64,000 bases of DNA from a virus: positions 1-64,000 of IMG/VR virus record IMGVR_UViG_3300042898_000589, one strand, 5' to 3'. Position 1 is the stretch's first letter. The number at the start of each line of letters is the position of its first letter. The notes under the pieces were generated by a model. That model saw nothing but the letters and a program-made list of their open reading frames with translations. It ran no database searches and was not told where the DNA came from. The translations under genes were made by a program, and so were the position numbers. Shown here one piece after another: positions 37,775-43,939 of the stretch.

Positions 37775-38217
37775 CAGAAGGGAAGGTCAGAGTCTGGCGT
37801 AGCTACGTACATTGGGTCACCGTAAGGCTGCGCTGCCTGTACCGCTTGCAAGTTCTGTTGCAGTGCTTGTGCTTGAACAGCATCAGCAGCTTGAACCGTG
37901 TTGCGTGTCACGTGCTGTGCTTGTGTTACAGGCTGTGATGTAGTAGCACCAGTACGCTTGATGTCGTAGGCTTTCAGTGAGACGAAGTAACGTCCGTTCC
38001 ACTCTCGCCCGTCCAAGTCAAATGCAACCTCCAACGTGTCTCCCGCACGCATAGTGGAGATTAAATCTGCCTTCTCTTTCCAAGCCTCAAAGGCTACGTC
38101 CTTGGGATACTGCCCAGGAACGGTAAGAACAAATTCAGTTTTGTACGACCCGCTGTTGAATGACTTGCGTTCGCCCACCAACTTCAGTGTTCCCTGTGTG
38201 ATAAGTTTATTGCTCAT
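37774..38217 (-). CDS. DUF3127-type ssDNA-binding protein (147 aa)
   Basis: Residues 1-90 fit the DUF3127 OB-fold pattern of Bacteroidota (GTLKLVGERKSFNSGSYKTE, then FEAWKEKADLI and GDTLEVAFDLDGREW). A Gln/Ala-rich linker leads to the acidic C-terminal tail DSDLPF, the same kind of tip by which bacterial SSB recruits replication proteins. Probable role: coating ssDNA in replication or recombination. It is the first gene of the leftward program, with a leaderless -7 element 4 nt before its ATG. Confidence 0.8.
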   Translation of the reverse strand: MSNKLITQGTLKLVGERKSFNSGSYKTEFVLTVPGQYPKDVAFEAWKEKADLISTMRAGDTLEVAFDLDGREWNGRYFVSLKAYDIKRTGATTSQPVTQAQHVTRNTVQAADAVQAQALQQNLQAVQAAQPYGDPMYVATPDSDLPF

Positions 38218-38221
38218 AGGA

Positions 38222-38229
38222 CAAAGATA
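38222..38229 (-). promoter_or_regulatory. -7 element TATCTTTG, leaderless type, first leftward gene
   Basis: The element lies 4 nt before the ATG at 38217. No clear -33 TTG is present at the expected distance, so activity may need an activator. Confidence 0.65.
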
Positions 38230-38410
38230 AGAAATATATTCTGTTGTTGTATGCGCTATGTTAATTTTTTTTTTCTTCGCGCGTAATAGTAACTAGTAAC
38301 TAGCGTGTAGTAATATATATTTATTTCTTGTCGCGGTACTCATCACTAGTATACAGGACTGCTTTATTGCTAGATTCTGCGAAGACATAACTCTCCCTAA
38401 AAGGCGCCAC

Positions 38411-38627
38411 GTTTAAAAAAAAACGAGGTTGCCCTTCGGGAAAGTTAGTGCTCCACGTCCTCTGCTTCACCGCTGAGTTCCGCTTCGTCACAACCCGATA
38501 CCTTGCGGTCTCGGCAACTTAACACGCCGTTAAGCTGTCTCCCCACACAACTGCCTCAAACACGCTACAGATGTAGCCAAACTAAGGTTAGTCATCTCAC
38601 GACACCCCTGTGTGGTAGGTTAAGAGA
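38411..38627 (-). ncRNA. Candidate structured phage RNA of about 215 nt
   Basis: This stretch has no reading frame of note but has a -7 element just upstream (38633-38640) and a T9 terminator at its end. Visible pairings are: CCACACA with TGTGTGG (38609-38615 with 38543-38549); a hairpin CTTAAC-ggcgt-GTTAAG (38518-38534); a hairpin closed by CCGA/TCGG with an inner ACC-GCAA-GGT GNRA tetraloop (38495-38514); and GTTGCC with GGCAAC (38513-38518 with 38428-38433). I do not recognise it as tmRNA, RNase P RNA, 6S RNA or a known riboswitch. It lies in the divergent control region, antisense to nothing. Confidence 0.65.
38415..38440 (-). terminator. Terminator ending the structured RNA
   Basis: CCC-GAA-GGG and the GGCAAC arm of the long-range stem are followed within 4 nt by nine T residues on the minus strand. 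Confidence 0.75.
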
Positions 38628-38632
38628 TGCAA

Positions 38633-38640
38633 CAAAGATA
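38633..38640 (-). promoter_or_regulatory. -7 element TATCTTTG with upstream TTG for the RNA
   Basis: TTG-N20-TATCTTTG is close to the Bacteroidota consensus TTG-N19-TAnnTTTG. Transcription would start near 38627, so the RNA would end about 215 nt later at the T9 run. Confidence 0.65.
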
Positions 38641-38715
38641 TATCATCAATACCCTCTTGTCAATACCCCCACAGAAAAAGTTTTCAACGCTGTTGTGAGT
38701 TAGTCTGTGCTGTTG

Positions 38716-38723
38716 TATATTTG
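38716..38723 (+). promoter_or_regulatory. -7 element TATATTTG, leaderless type, first rightward gene
   Basis: The element ends 5 nt before the ATG at 38729, so the rightward early transcript would be essentially leaderless. Confidence 0.65.
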
Positions 38724-38728
38724 CCTAT

Positions 38729-39673
38729 ATGAACATCCTCGTCATCCAAGGAATTGAATCTGGTGTCTACTACCACCGCCAGTACACTCCCCACTACACG
38801 TGGCTGGATTCTGGTAGTGACTTCGCAGATGACTTCGTTGTGATTGTTGAGACGCGCCATTTGGACAAGCTTGTTGACGTGCTGTCCAAATACCGATTCG
38901 ACTTAGTGTATTTCTCCCTACGCTTTGTCATCCCGCGTAACTTCATCACGATGCTGGACTTCTTGCGCAAGAGAAATACCAAGCTCGTCCTGGATATCGA
39001 CGACTACTTCAAGGGCTTCAACGAGATGAAGAAAGACTTGAAGGCAGCGGATGCAATCATCACCACCTCTCCGCAGTTACAGAACTTTATCTACCAACGG
39101 GGCGGGAGAAATGTGCATCTCATTGAGAATGGGATTGACAGCAAAGAAGAGCAGTTCAAGTTAGTAGACTCCCCTACTGACGAGCTGTGGTTCGGTTACC
39201 TAGGGTCCACTCGCCACGAGAAAGACTTAGAGTCTATGCTCTACACGTTCGAGACAGAGAACCTACACGTTGTAATCCCCGAGTACGCCAACATTCTCAA
39301 CGTCAACTCAACCTCAGTCCTGCGCACCTACCAAGAGTACGCCACTGAGTACGACAAGATACACGTAGCTCTCGCCCCGCTTGTACCTAATCAGTTCAAC
39401 AGCTGTAAGTCTATTCTGAAAATCGTAGAAGCAGGGTTCAAGAAGAAGGCACTGATTGCCACCGCTACAGAGCCATACACGCGATATAAGGAACTATCTC
39501 CAGCGATTGACCTGATACCCTCAGGAGAGTCTTGGGAGCGTCGTGTGAAGTCTTATACGCTGTCCGAAGCCACAGAGAAGGGTGAGCAGTTATACGAACT
39601 CGTCCAAGACTACGAGATTCGCAAGTTAAACCAGAAGCGTAGAGAGATTTACAATCTGATAATCAGCAAGTAA
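38729..39673 (+). CDS. GT-B glycosyltransferase-like protein (314 aa)
   Basis: The fold pattern is that of GT4-type glycosyltransferases: an N-terminal Rossmann half (MNILVIQGIESGVYYHRQ, then DLVYFSLRF and LVLDIDDYFKG), VHLIENGID at the domain junction near residue 133, and a C-terminal half with WFGYLGSTRHEKDLE and an acidic KIVEAGFKKKALI segment near 230-245. It probably transfers a sugar from a nucleotide donor to a host surface glycan, phage DNA or a protein; the acceptor is unknown. It leads the rightward program and is followed by a GroES-like gene 2 nt later. Confidence 0.7.
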   Translation: MNILVIQGIESGVYYHRQYTPHYTWLDSGSDFADDFVVIVETRHLDKLVDVLSKYRFDLVYFSLRFVIPRNFITMLDFLRKRNTKLVLDIDDYFKGFNEMKKDLKAADAIITTSPQLQNFIYQRGGRNVHLIENGIDSKEEQFKLVDSPTDELWFGYLGSTRHEKDLESMLYTFETENLHVVIPEYANILNVNSTSVLRTYQEYATEYDKIHVALAPLVPNQFNSCKSILKIVEAGFKKKALIATATEPYTRYKELSPAIDLIPSGESWERRVKSYTLSEATEKGEQLYELVQDYEIRKLNQKRREIYNLIISK

Positions 39674-39675
39674 CG

Positions 39676-40440
39676 ATGACTCCAGTAAAGCATTACTTTA
39701 TCCAAGTAGACGATGTAGACGTATTGCAGCGTCGCCTATCCAACGGAAAGATACTTTTCCTCCCGCGAAGAGATGGAGACAAGTACCGAAGCAACAGCTT
39801 CCACGGAGTACTAGCAGGAGTCCCTGAAGGTTCACGTCTACGCGTAGGTGAAACCGTGTACGTCAACTACCAAGCCATCGACACTGCAGAAAAGATTGAC
39901 GGTAAGTACTACTACATCGTCCCCGAGAAACTTATTGTCGCTAAAGGAGAACTTGAAAAGACAGCATTCAACTCGCTGTTAGTCAAGCCTATACAAGCTG
40001 AGCGTCTTACTTCTTCTGTTCTAGAAATCATCCAATACGACCTACCAGCAGTAACTAAGTCCGAAGTAATCTCCAGCGACATCAAGGGATACAAAGCAGG
40101 AGACATCATCGTCCACGAGAAAGACATTGACTGGGAGTTTTTTGTCAACGAAGAGAAGTTCCTATACATCACAATGCTCCACCGCATTATCTCTGTCAAC
40201 GACAAGCTAGTAAACAACTACGTAGAAATCCAGCCGCTCCCCAGATATAAAGAACATCACGGTCTCAAAATCCCCTACACAGACCCCTGGGCAACAGGAG
40301 TATCACAACCCTACACCGACCACCAACTCTACATAGAGAGAAACAGAGTCCAACTAGAACGATACATCCACGAAGACTACATCCACGCAGCTATACATCC
40401 CGCTCAATCCCCAGCCGCTCAAGAGCTCGTAGCAGATTAA
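39676..40440 (+). CDS. GroES-like tandem beta-barrel protein (254 aa)
   Basis: Two segments resemble the co-chaperonin core in strand order: GVLAGVPEGSRLRVGETVYV to IDGKYYYIVPEKLIVAK (about residues 45-95), and IKGYKAGDIIVHEKDID to FLYITMLHRIISV (about 138-178). This is like two divergent copies of GroES. Its length is about twice that of GroES plus a polar tail. The 3' end overlaps a convergent minus-strand gene by 50 nt. If correct, it would help host GroEL fold capsid proteins. The similarity is by pattern only. Confidence 0.45.
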   Translation: MTPVKHYFIQVDDVDVLQRRLSNGKILFLPRRDGDKYRSNSFHGVLAGVPEGSRLRVGETVYVNYQAIDTAEKIDGKYYYIVPEKLIVAKGELEKTAFNSLLVKPIQAERLTSSVLEIIQYDLPAVTKSEVISSDIKGYKAGDIIVHEKDIDWEFFVNEEKFLYITMLHRIISVNDKLVNNYVEIQPLPRYKEHHGLKIPYTDPWATGVSQPYTDHQLYIERNRVQLERYIHEDYIHAAIHPAQSPAAQELVAD

Positions 40441-40696
40441 CATCCCGCTCACTACTCCCTATCTCTTTCCTAGGCCTCAACCAACACGCCCAAAAGACAG
40501 TGATAACACTTCTGTCTACCAACACAGCTATCCTCTCCATATCCTCAACACTAAAGTATTTATACGGTCTGTGCAACGCCGTAAAGTACCACGTAGGCTC
40601 CTTACCCAACAGCTTACTTACCCTAGCCCTAGTATAGTTCTTATCGTAGTGTAGCCACTTATCAATAGTGCTCACTGGTTCCTTGCTTTCTTCCAT
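40391..40696 (-). CDS. Small helical regulator-like protein on opposite strand (101 aa)
   Basis: The start at 40696 is set by a TATCTTTG element 5 nt upstream; the longer frame to 40879 would span that promoter. Features are TIDKWLHYDKNYTRARVSKLLG, which could be a helix-turn-helix, and FSVEDMERIAVLVDRSV, then a basic C-terminus. It is the only minus-strand gene in the rightward block and converges on the GroES-like gene with a 50-nt overlap. A regulatory role is inferred. Confidence 0.6.
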   Translation of the reverse strand: MEESKEPVSTIDKWLHYDKNYTRARVSKLLGKEPTWYFTALHRPYKYFSVEDMERIAVLVDRSVITVFWACWLRPRKEIGSSERDVNLLRALERLGIERDV

Positions 40697-40701
40697 AGAA
40701 A

Positions 40702-40709
40702 CAAAGATA
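40702..40709 (-). promoter_or_regulatory. -7 element TATCTTTG, leaderless type
   Basis: It ends 5 nt before the ATG at 40696, matching the spacing at four other starts in this genome. Confidence 0.65.
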
Positions 40710-41356
40710 CGCCCGCATACCCTAACTATAGGAGAACAGAAATGTGCCCAACTAATAGAGGGACAGTATACCACATACACAACAAGTACCCCAAAGGAAG
40801 TCAAAATCCACAACCGTGTACCCCCTCCACTAAAAGAATCACAATAGATTCTAACTTCTGTTGCACAATCCGCAACCAATCACCACACACCATTACACAT
40901 AATGCAATCTCCTCCCGAACGGAATTGCATTTCTTTCAATGCGAAGTGATTTCTGTTAACGAATCAGAACCACGCACAGACAATTTCTAAAATTTTTAAG
41001 GTAGGTCTTTACAGCGTATAATCCCCCCCCTCCACCCCCCGTGCTGCCGTGAGGGGAAACGCAAAAGTGCAACGGGGTACCCCACGAAACGTACAGGAAC
41101 GGCGCGCGCGGACGGACGGACGGCGTATACCTATAAACTATTTCGGTAGGTACTAACTTTTTTTTGACTTCATTACAGACGTTTTAAGCGCGTTTTGGTA
41201 CGTCGGTGGTACTTTGGTATTACTTTTGGGAGAAAGTGGCGCAAACGGGCTGTATAGTACCTTAAAACCCCTCCTTCACCCCTTATACCCTCCCTTTCCT
41301 CGCGCACGCCCGCCGTTCAGATAGTGAAACGCCGTTGAAAATTTTAGGTATTGGTG
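40710..41356. other. Non-coding stretch with GC-skew switch and poly-C tract
   Basis: I find no convincing gene here. A weak plus-strand frame at 40742-40990 (82 aa, Thr/Asn/Pro-rich) is the only candidate, and I do not accept it. The top strand is C-rich up to about 40.98 kb and G-rich after about 41.05 kb. The border holds a C8 and C6 tract (41024-41040), a GGGGTACCCC palindrome and a tandem GGAC repeat (near 41110). It may contain a replication origin. Confidence 0.45.
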
Positions 41357-41386
41357 TTGCGGGTTTAAGATATTAGTGTACCTTTG
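41357..41386 (+). promoter_or_regulatory. Full promoter TTG-N19-TACCTTTG
   Basis: TTG at 41357-41359 and TACCTTTG at 41379-41386 are separated by exactly 19 nt, the Bacteroidota consensus. It drives the gene at 41425. Confidence 0.75.
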
Positions 41387-41424
41387 TTGCGTTATCCTTT
41401 GTTTAATCCCTAAAAAATGTAATA

Positions 41425-41883
41425 ATGGGAACAAAAAAGAACACCCCCGCCGCCGTAAAGGCAACCGCCGCCGCCGTCAACACCCCCGCGTTGACGGAAA
41501 CAAAATTGGTATTTTTTCAGTGGGGACGGCGCGACGGCGTTGACGTTGAAACGTTCCGTTGGGAATTTGACGCCCAATTTGAGGGCGCGCCCGATATGGG
41601 GCGGTTGTCGCAATTCATCGGGCGCAAATTACAGGAATTGGCGCTAATTTACGAGCGGCAAAAATCCATAGGCGCGCCGTTCGGCGGGTTTAGTGCGTCC
41701 AAACCCCTAGAATTTAAAGTAGTGGGCACGGGCATTGCGTCGTTCGGGTCTATGCGTAACACGTTCGCCGCCTATCTGAAAGGGAAAAAGGGGGGCAACG
41801 TAATGACGCGTGAGCAATTAGCGGCGTCCGTCCTTTCCTTGTTGGAATTGGTAGCCGTTGTCCGCGACGACGCGTCGTTGTAA
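41425..41883 (+). CDS. Hypothetical Ala-rich protein with unusual codon use (152 aa)
   Basis: A Thr/Pro/Ala/Lys-rich N-terminal tail (AAVKATAAAVNTP) is followed by a compact domain with FFQWGRRDGVDVETFRW and GFSASKPLEFKVVGTG. No family is recognised. Its codons favour GCC, GCG, GAC and GGC far more than the neighbours, so it may be newly acquired. It has a consensus promoter (41357-41386) and is followed by the hairpin-rich region. A high-level stand-alone early transcript is plausible. Confidence 0.65.
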   Translation: MGTKKNTPAAVKATAAAVNTPALTETKLVFFQWGRRDGVDVETFRWEFDAQFEGAPDMGRLSQFIGRKLQELALIYERQKSIGAPFGGFSASKPLEFKVVGTGIASFGSMRNTFAAYLKGKKGGNVMTREQLAASVLSLLELVAVVRDDASL

Positions 41884-42376
41884 ACCCCTATAATCGCCGC
41901 GCGCGGGGTACGTCCCCTTGCGTCCCCTCGTAAGGACGGCGCGCACAATAGCCCCCGACGGGGGCACGTTCTTAAATTATTGCCCCGCCGTGCGCGGGGG
42001 GTATTGGTAGCGCCGCCGTACTACGGGGCAACGGACTACCAATACCAATAAAGGGGGGCGCGTTTAATCGCGCGCCCGTCCCCAACGCCGCCCGAATGTA
42101 AACGGGGGGCAAAGGGACGCCGCCCCCCGCACGTTGCGCCCGTTGGTCATTGCGGGCGCGTAAAAGGCGCGTTATTTGATGTATAGGAAAGTAGCAAAAA
42201 AGGGAAAAGCCGCGCAAGGCGTCCCAATGCATAAGCCACAACGTAAGAAAGACGCCGCAAGGCGTGCCGTACTTACGTATATGTTCTATTCCTTAACTTT
42301 TGTAAGACGCCGCAAGGCGCGCGACGTGTGAGAATTGTAGCACGTCGTAAATTGTAAATTTCTATATTTTATACTT

Positions 42377-42499
42377 ATGCACGACGCACCACCTTTGGAA
42401 AGTGGGGAAAAGCGCGCCCAAAGACGTACGTTGTTGAAGAACAAAGAAAGGCAACGTCCCTACATTATTTTTAATGTTTGCCCGTCCGTATTCAAGTAG
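42377..42499 (+). CDS. Possible small basic protein (40 aa)
   Basis: The ATG at 42377 opens a 40-residue frame (KRAQRRTLLKNKERQRPYI is its basic core). It has no promoter-like element or overlap with a neighbour and lies among hairpins, so it may be chance. Confidence 0.25.
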   Translation: MHDAPPLESGEKRAQRRTLLKNKERQRPYIIFNVCPSVFK

Positions 42500-42590
42500 T
42501 ACGGCAATATCGCAAGGTATTGAGGGGTCGCGAAATCCGAAATAAATTTTGGTTTATTTACTGCAAGGTCTATTTATATACCTTGATACT

Positions 42591-42625
42591 GCACGGCGGG
42601 CGCTTATTGTGTCCGTCGTGCTTTT
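42591..42625 (+). terminator. Terminator-like hairpin
   Basis: GCACGGCGGGC (42591-42601) pairs with GTCCGTCGTGC (42611-42621) over 11 bp including two G-T pairs and is followed by TTTTAT. A second hairpin, ATAGGGC/GCCCTAT (42667-42693), is followed by TTTTTT before the next start. Confidence 0.65.
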
Positions 42626-42714
42626 ATATGCCCTATCGGTTAACGACCTACACGTTCGCAACGTGAATAGGGCGCGGGGTACTTATGCCCTATTAACTTA
42701 AACCCTTTTTTATT

Positions 42715-42972
42715 ATGTCAGTTTCCGAATTGATTAACGCCTTTAATGTTAAGGCGGGCGTGTGTTTCGTGCCGTGCGGTTACAAACGACTAGATGAACA
42801 AATAGAGTTTATGCACCTACAAGGTGCGAATTCTAGTGTTGTGGGCGCATACATTTCGCTCAATAACTTGTTCAATATGATTGACCAAATGTCTATGTAT
42901 TGCGATATGTGGGACGCGGACGACGTTAACGAAGCCAAACAAAATGCTAATCATTTAATTCAATCTATCTAA
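42715..42972 (+). CDS. Hypothetical protein (85 aa)
   Basis: A mixed protein with three cysteines (GVCFVPCGYKRLD) and a helical C-terminus (DADDVNEAKQNANHLIQSI). It starts 5 nt after a T6 tract and is followed within 3 nt by the next start, so it belongs to a packed operon. No family recognised. Confidence 0.6.
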   Translation: MSVSELINAFNVKAGVCFVPCGYKRLDEQIEFMHLQGANSSVVGAYISLNNLFNMIDQMSMYCDMWDADDVNEAKQNANHLIQSI

Positions 42973-42975
42973 ACT

Positions 42976-43152
42976 ATGCGTATTGTTTTCAGTGTGGTCG
43001 CGGGCATCCTATCAATAGGTGCGGCGGCAAGTTTCTGTACTATTGCCCTACAAGCACGGGGTCTCAATGACCTATTCTTCGCATTGCTTGCGGCGTTTGT
43101 TAGTTACTCTTTGTTCAACGTATGTAATAAGTTATCAAATGACTCTATTTAA
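42976..43152 (+). CDS. Small membrane protein (58 aa)
   Basis: Two hydrophobic segments (VFSVVAGILSIGAAASFCTI and FFALLAAFVSYSLF) with a short polar loop predict a two-pass inner-membrane protein. It overlaps the next membrane-protein gene by 14 nt. Function unknown. Confidence 0.6.
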   Translation: MRIVFSVVAGILSIGAAASFCTIALQARGLNDLFFALLAAFVSYSLFNVCNKLSNDSI

Positions 43153-43312
43153 GTCCTTCCTATATACCTACTTGGTGCTTGGGTTCGTGTCTTTGGATTT
43201 CAACCCAATGAACTATACTACTACGGGTCGTGTCGGGCTGTTGGTAGCGTGTTGTACTGTTTATGTACTCAGAAAGGTGTATCTAGAAATGGAAGCACAA
43301 GGTAAACTCTAA
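43139..43312 (+). CDS. Small membrane protein (57 aa)
   Basis: I start at ATG 43139, since the longer frame to 43019 only shadows the upstream gene. Two hydrophobic stretches (FLYTYLVLGFVSLDF and VGLLVACCTVYVL) flank a polar loop. It is the partner of the preceding gene; together they may form a membrane complex early in infection. Function unknown. Confidence 0.55.
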   Translation: MTLFKSFLYTYLVLGFVSLDFNPMNYTTTGRVGLLVACCTVYVLRKVYLEMEAQGKL

Positions 43313-43324
43313 TTCTATTATGTT

Positions 43325-43393
43325 ATGAAGAAACAACACACGTTAAGTTATTGGACTAGCGTACAAGGACTGCACAACGCAAAGGAAAGATGA
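43325..43393 (+). CDS. Possible 22-aa peptide coupled to next gene
   Basis: The frame from ATG 43325 ends with a TGA that overlaps the next ATG (ATGA at 43390-43393). The peptide is polar (KKQHTLSYWTSVQG). Stop-start coupling is the only support. Confidence 0.4.
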   Translation: MKKQHTLSYWTSVQGLHNAKER

Positions 43394-43692
43394 AATTTAA
43401 AGCAACATTAGATTATTGGAACCCACGAAACGAAACGGTTGTAACTGAATCGGGGTTCCGTTATCTTGATACCACATCGGTTATCACCAGAACGAAAGAT
43501 ATATCGGATGATACCGAGATAGGTTTGTTTGAGCAGTTCTATAAACTAAATAATAGTTTAAGGTATTGCAATGGTAGTCATTACACCTTTCAAGATAAGG
43601 GGTGGGAACAGAAGTACGAAGAATGGTTGAAGTCGGATGACTATAAACAAAAAAGTTTTAATCTTTACTACGGAAACGGAGTGGTTGATTAA
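43390..43692 (+). CDS. Hypothetical protein (100 aa)
   Basis: A polar, aromatic-rich protein with several strands (MKFKATLDYWNPRNETVV) and a C-terminal helix (KYEEWLKSDDYKQ). It lies upstream of the amidoligase cassette. No family recognised. Confidence 0.6.
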   Translation: MKFKATLDYWNPRNETVVTESGFRYLDTTSVITRTKDISDDTEIGLFEQFYKLNNSLRYCNGSHYTFQDKGWEQKYEEWLKSDDYKQKSFNLYYGNGVVD

Positions 43693-43745
43693 ATAAGTAA
43701 AGGTGAAGCGGGCTACCTTCAAGTGTCCGTATGTATTAATCTTCT

Positions 43746-43937
43746 ATGTATATGAAGAACTTTGTTTTCAGTATGCCCGTCAATGTATGGGGGCGTACTA
43801 AGCGTCCAACCGAACCGAAGCAATACGTATCGGTTCAAGCACCCAATGAAAAGGAAGCGCGGCGACGTGTTGCCTTTAATATGGGACGGGGTAAATGTCC
43901 CGCAGGTATTCAATTGTTAAACCTAATCCACTTGTAG
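43746..43937 (+). CDS. Small basic protein upstream of amidoligase (63 aa)
   Basis: The product has two strands and one helix: NFVFSMPVNVWGRT, then YVSVQAPNEKEARRRVAFN. Such short N-E-K-E-A proteins with a single helix are common phage additions. Its TAG is 2 nt before the amidoligase ATG, so it is translated with the cassette. A second start is possible at 43752. Confidence 0.6.
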   Translation: MYMKNFVFSMPVNVWGRTKRPTEPKQYVSVQAPNEKEARRRVAFNMGRGKCPAGIQLLNLIHL

Positions 43938-43939
43938 AA

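Larger units (their letters stand above)
41885..42700 (+). other. Hairpin-dense GC-rich non-coding region
   Basis: I count ten clear inverted repeats: 41951-41965 (GCCCCC-GAC-GGGGGC); 41983-41999; 42000-42046 (11-bp perfect GGTATTGGTAG arms); 42056-42077; 42103-42129 (8 bp); 42136-42159; 42241-42278 (ACGTAAG outer stem, ACGCC-GCAA-GGCGT inner stem); 42308-42319 (CGCC-GCAA-GGCG); 42322-42347 (CGACGTG); and 42591-42621. The GCAA loops are GNRA tetraloops. No long gene fits except the weak frame 42377-42499. It could be a structured RNA, the 3' region of the 41425 transcript, or part of a replication origin. Confidence 0.6.

Noticed and set aside
40742-40990. Possible 82-aa gene on the plus strand
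   Set aside because: Low-complexity polar sequence, no promoter or coupling, and the C-rich skew of the region explains the codons.
41972-42666. Frames on both strands in the hairpin region (41972-42241 minus, 42478-42666 plus)
   Set aside because: They run through strong inverted repeats and lack normal starts; the composition is that of structured non-coding DNA.
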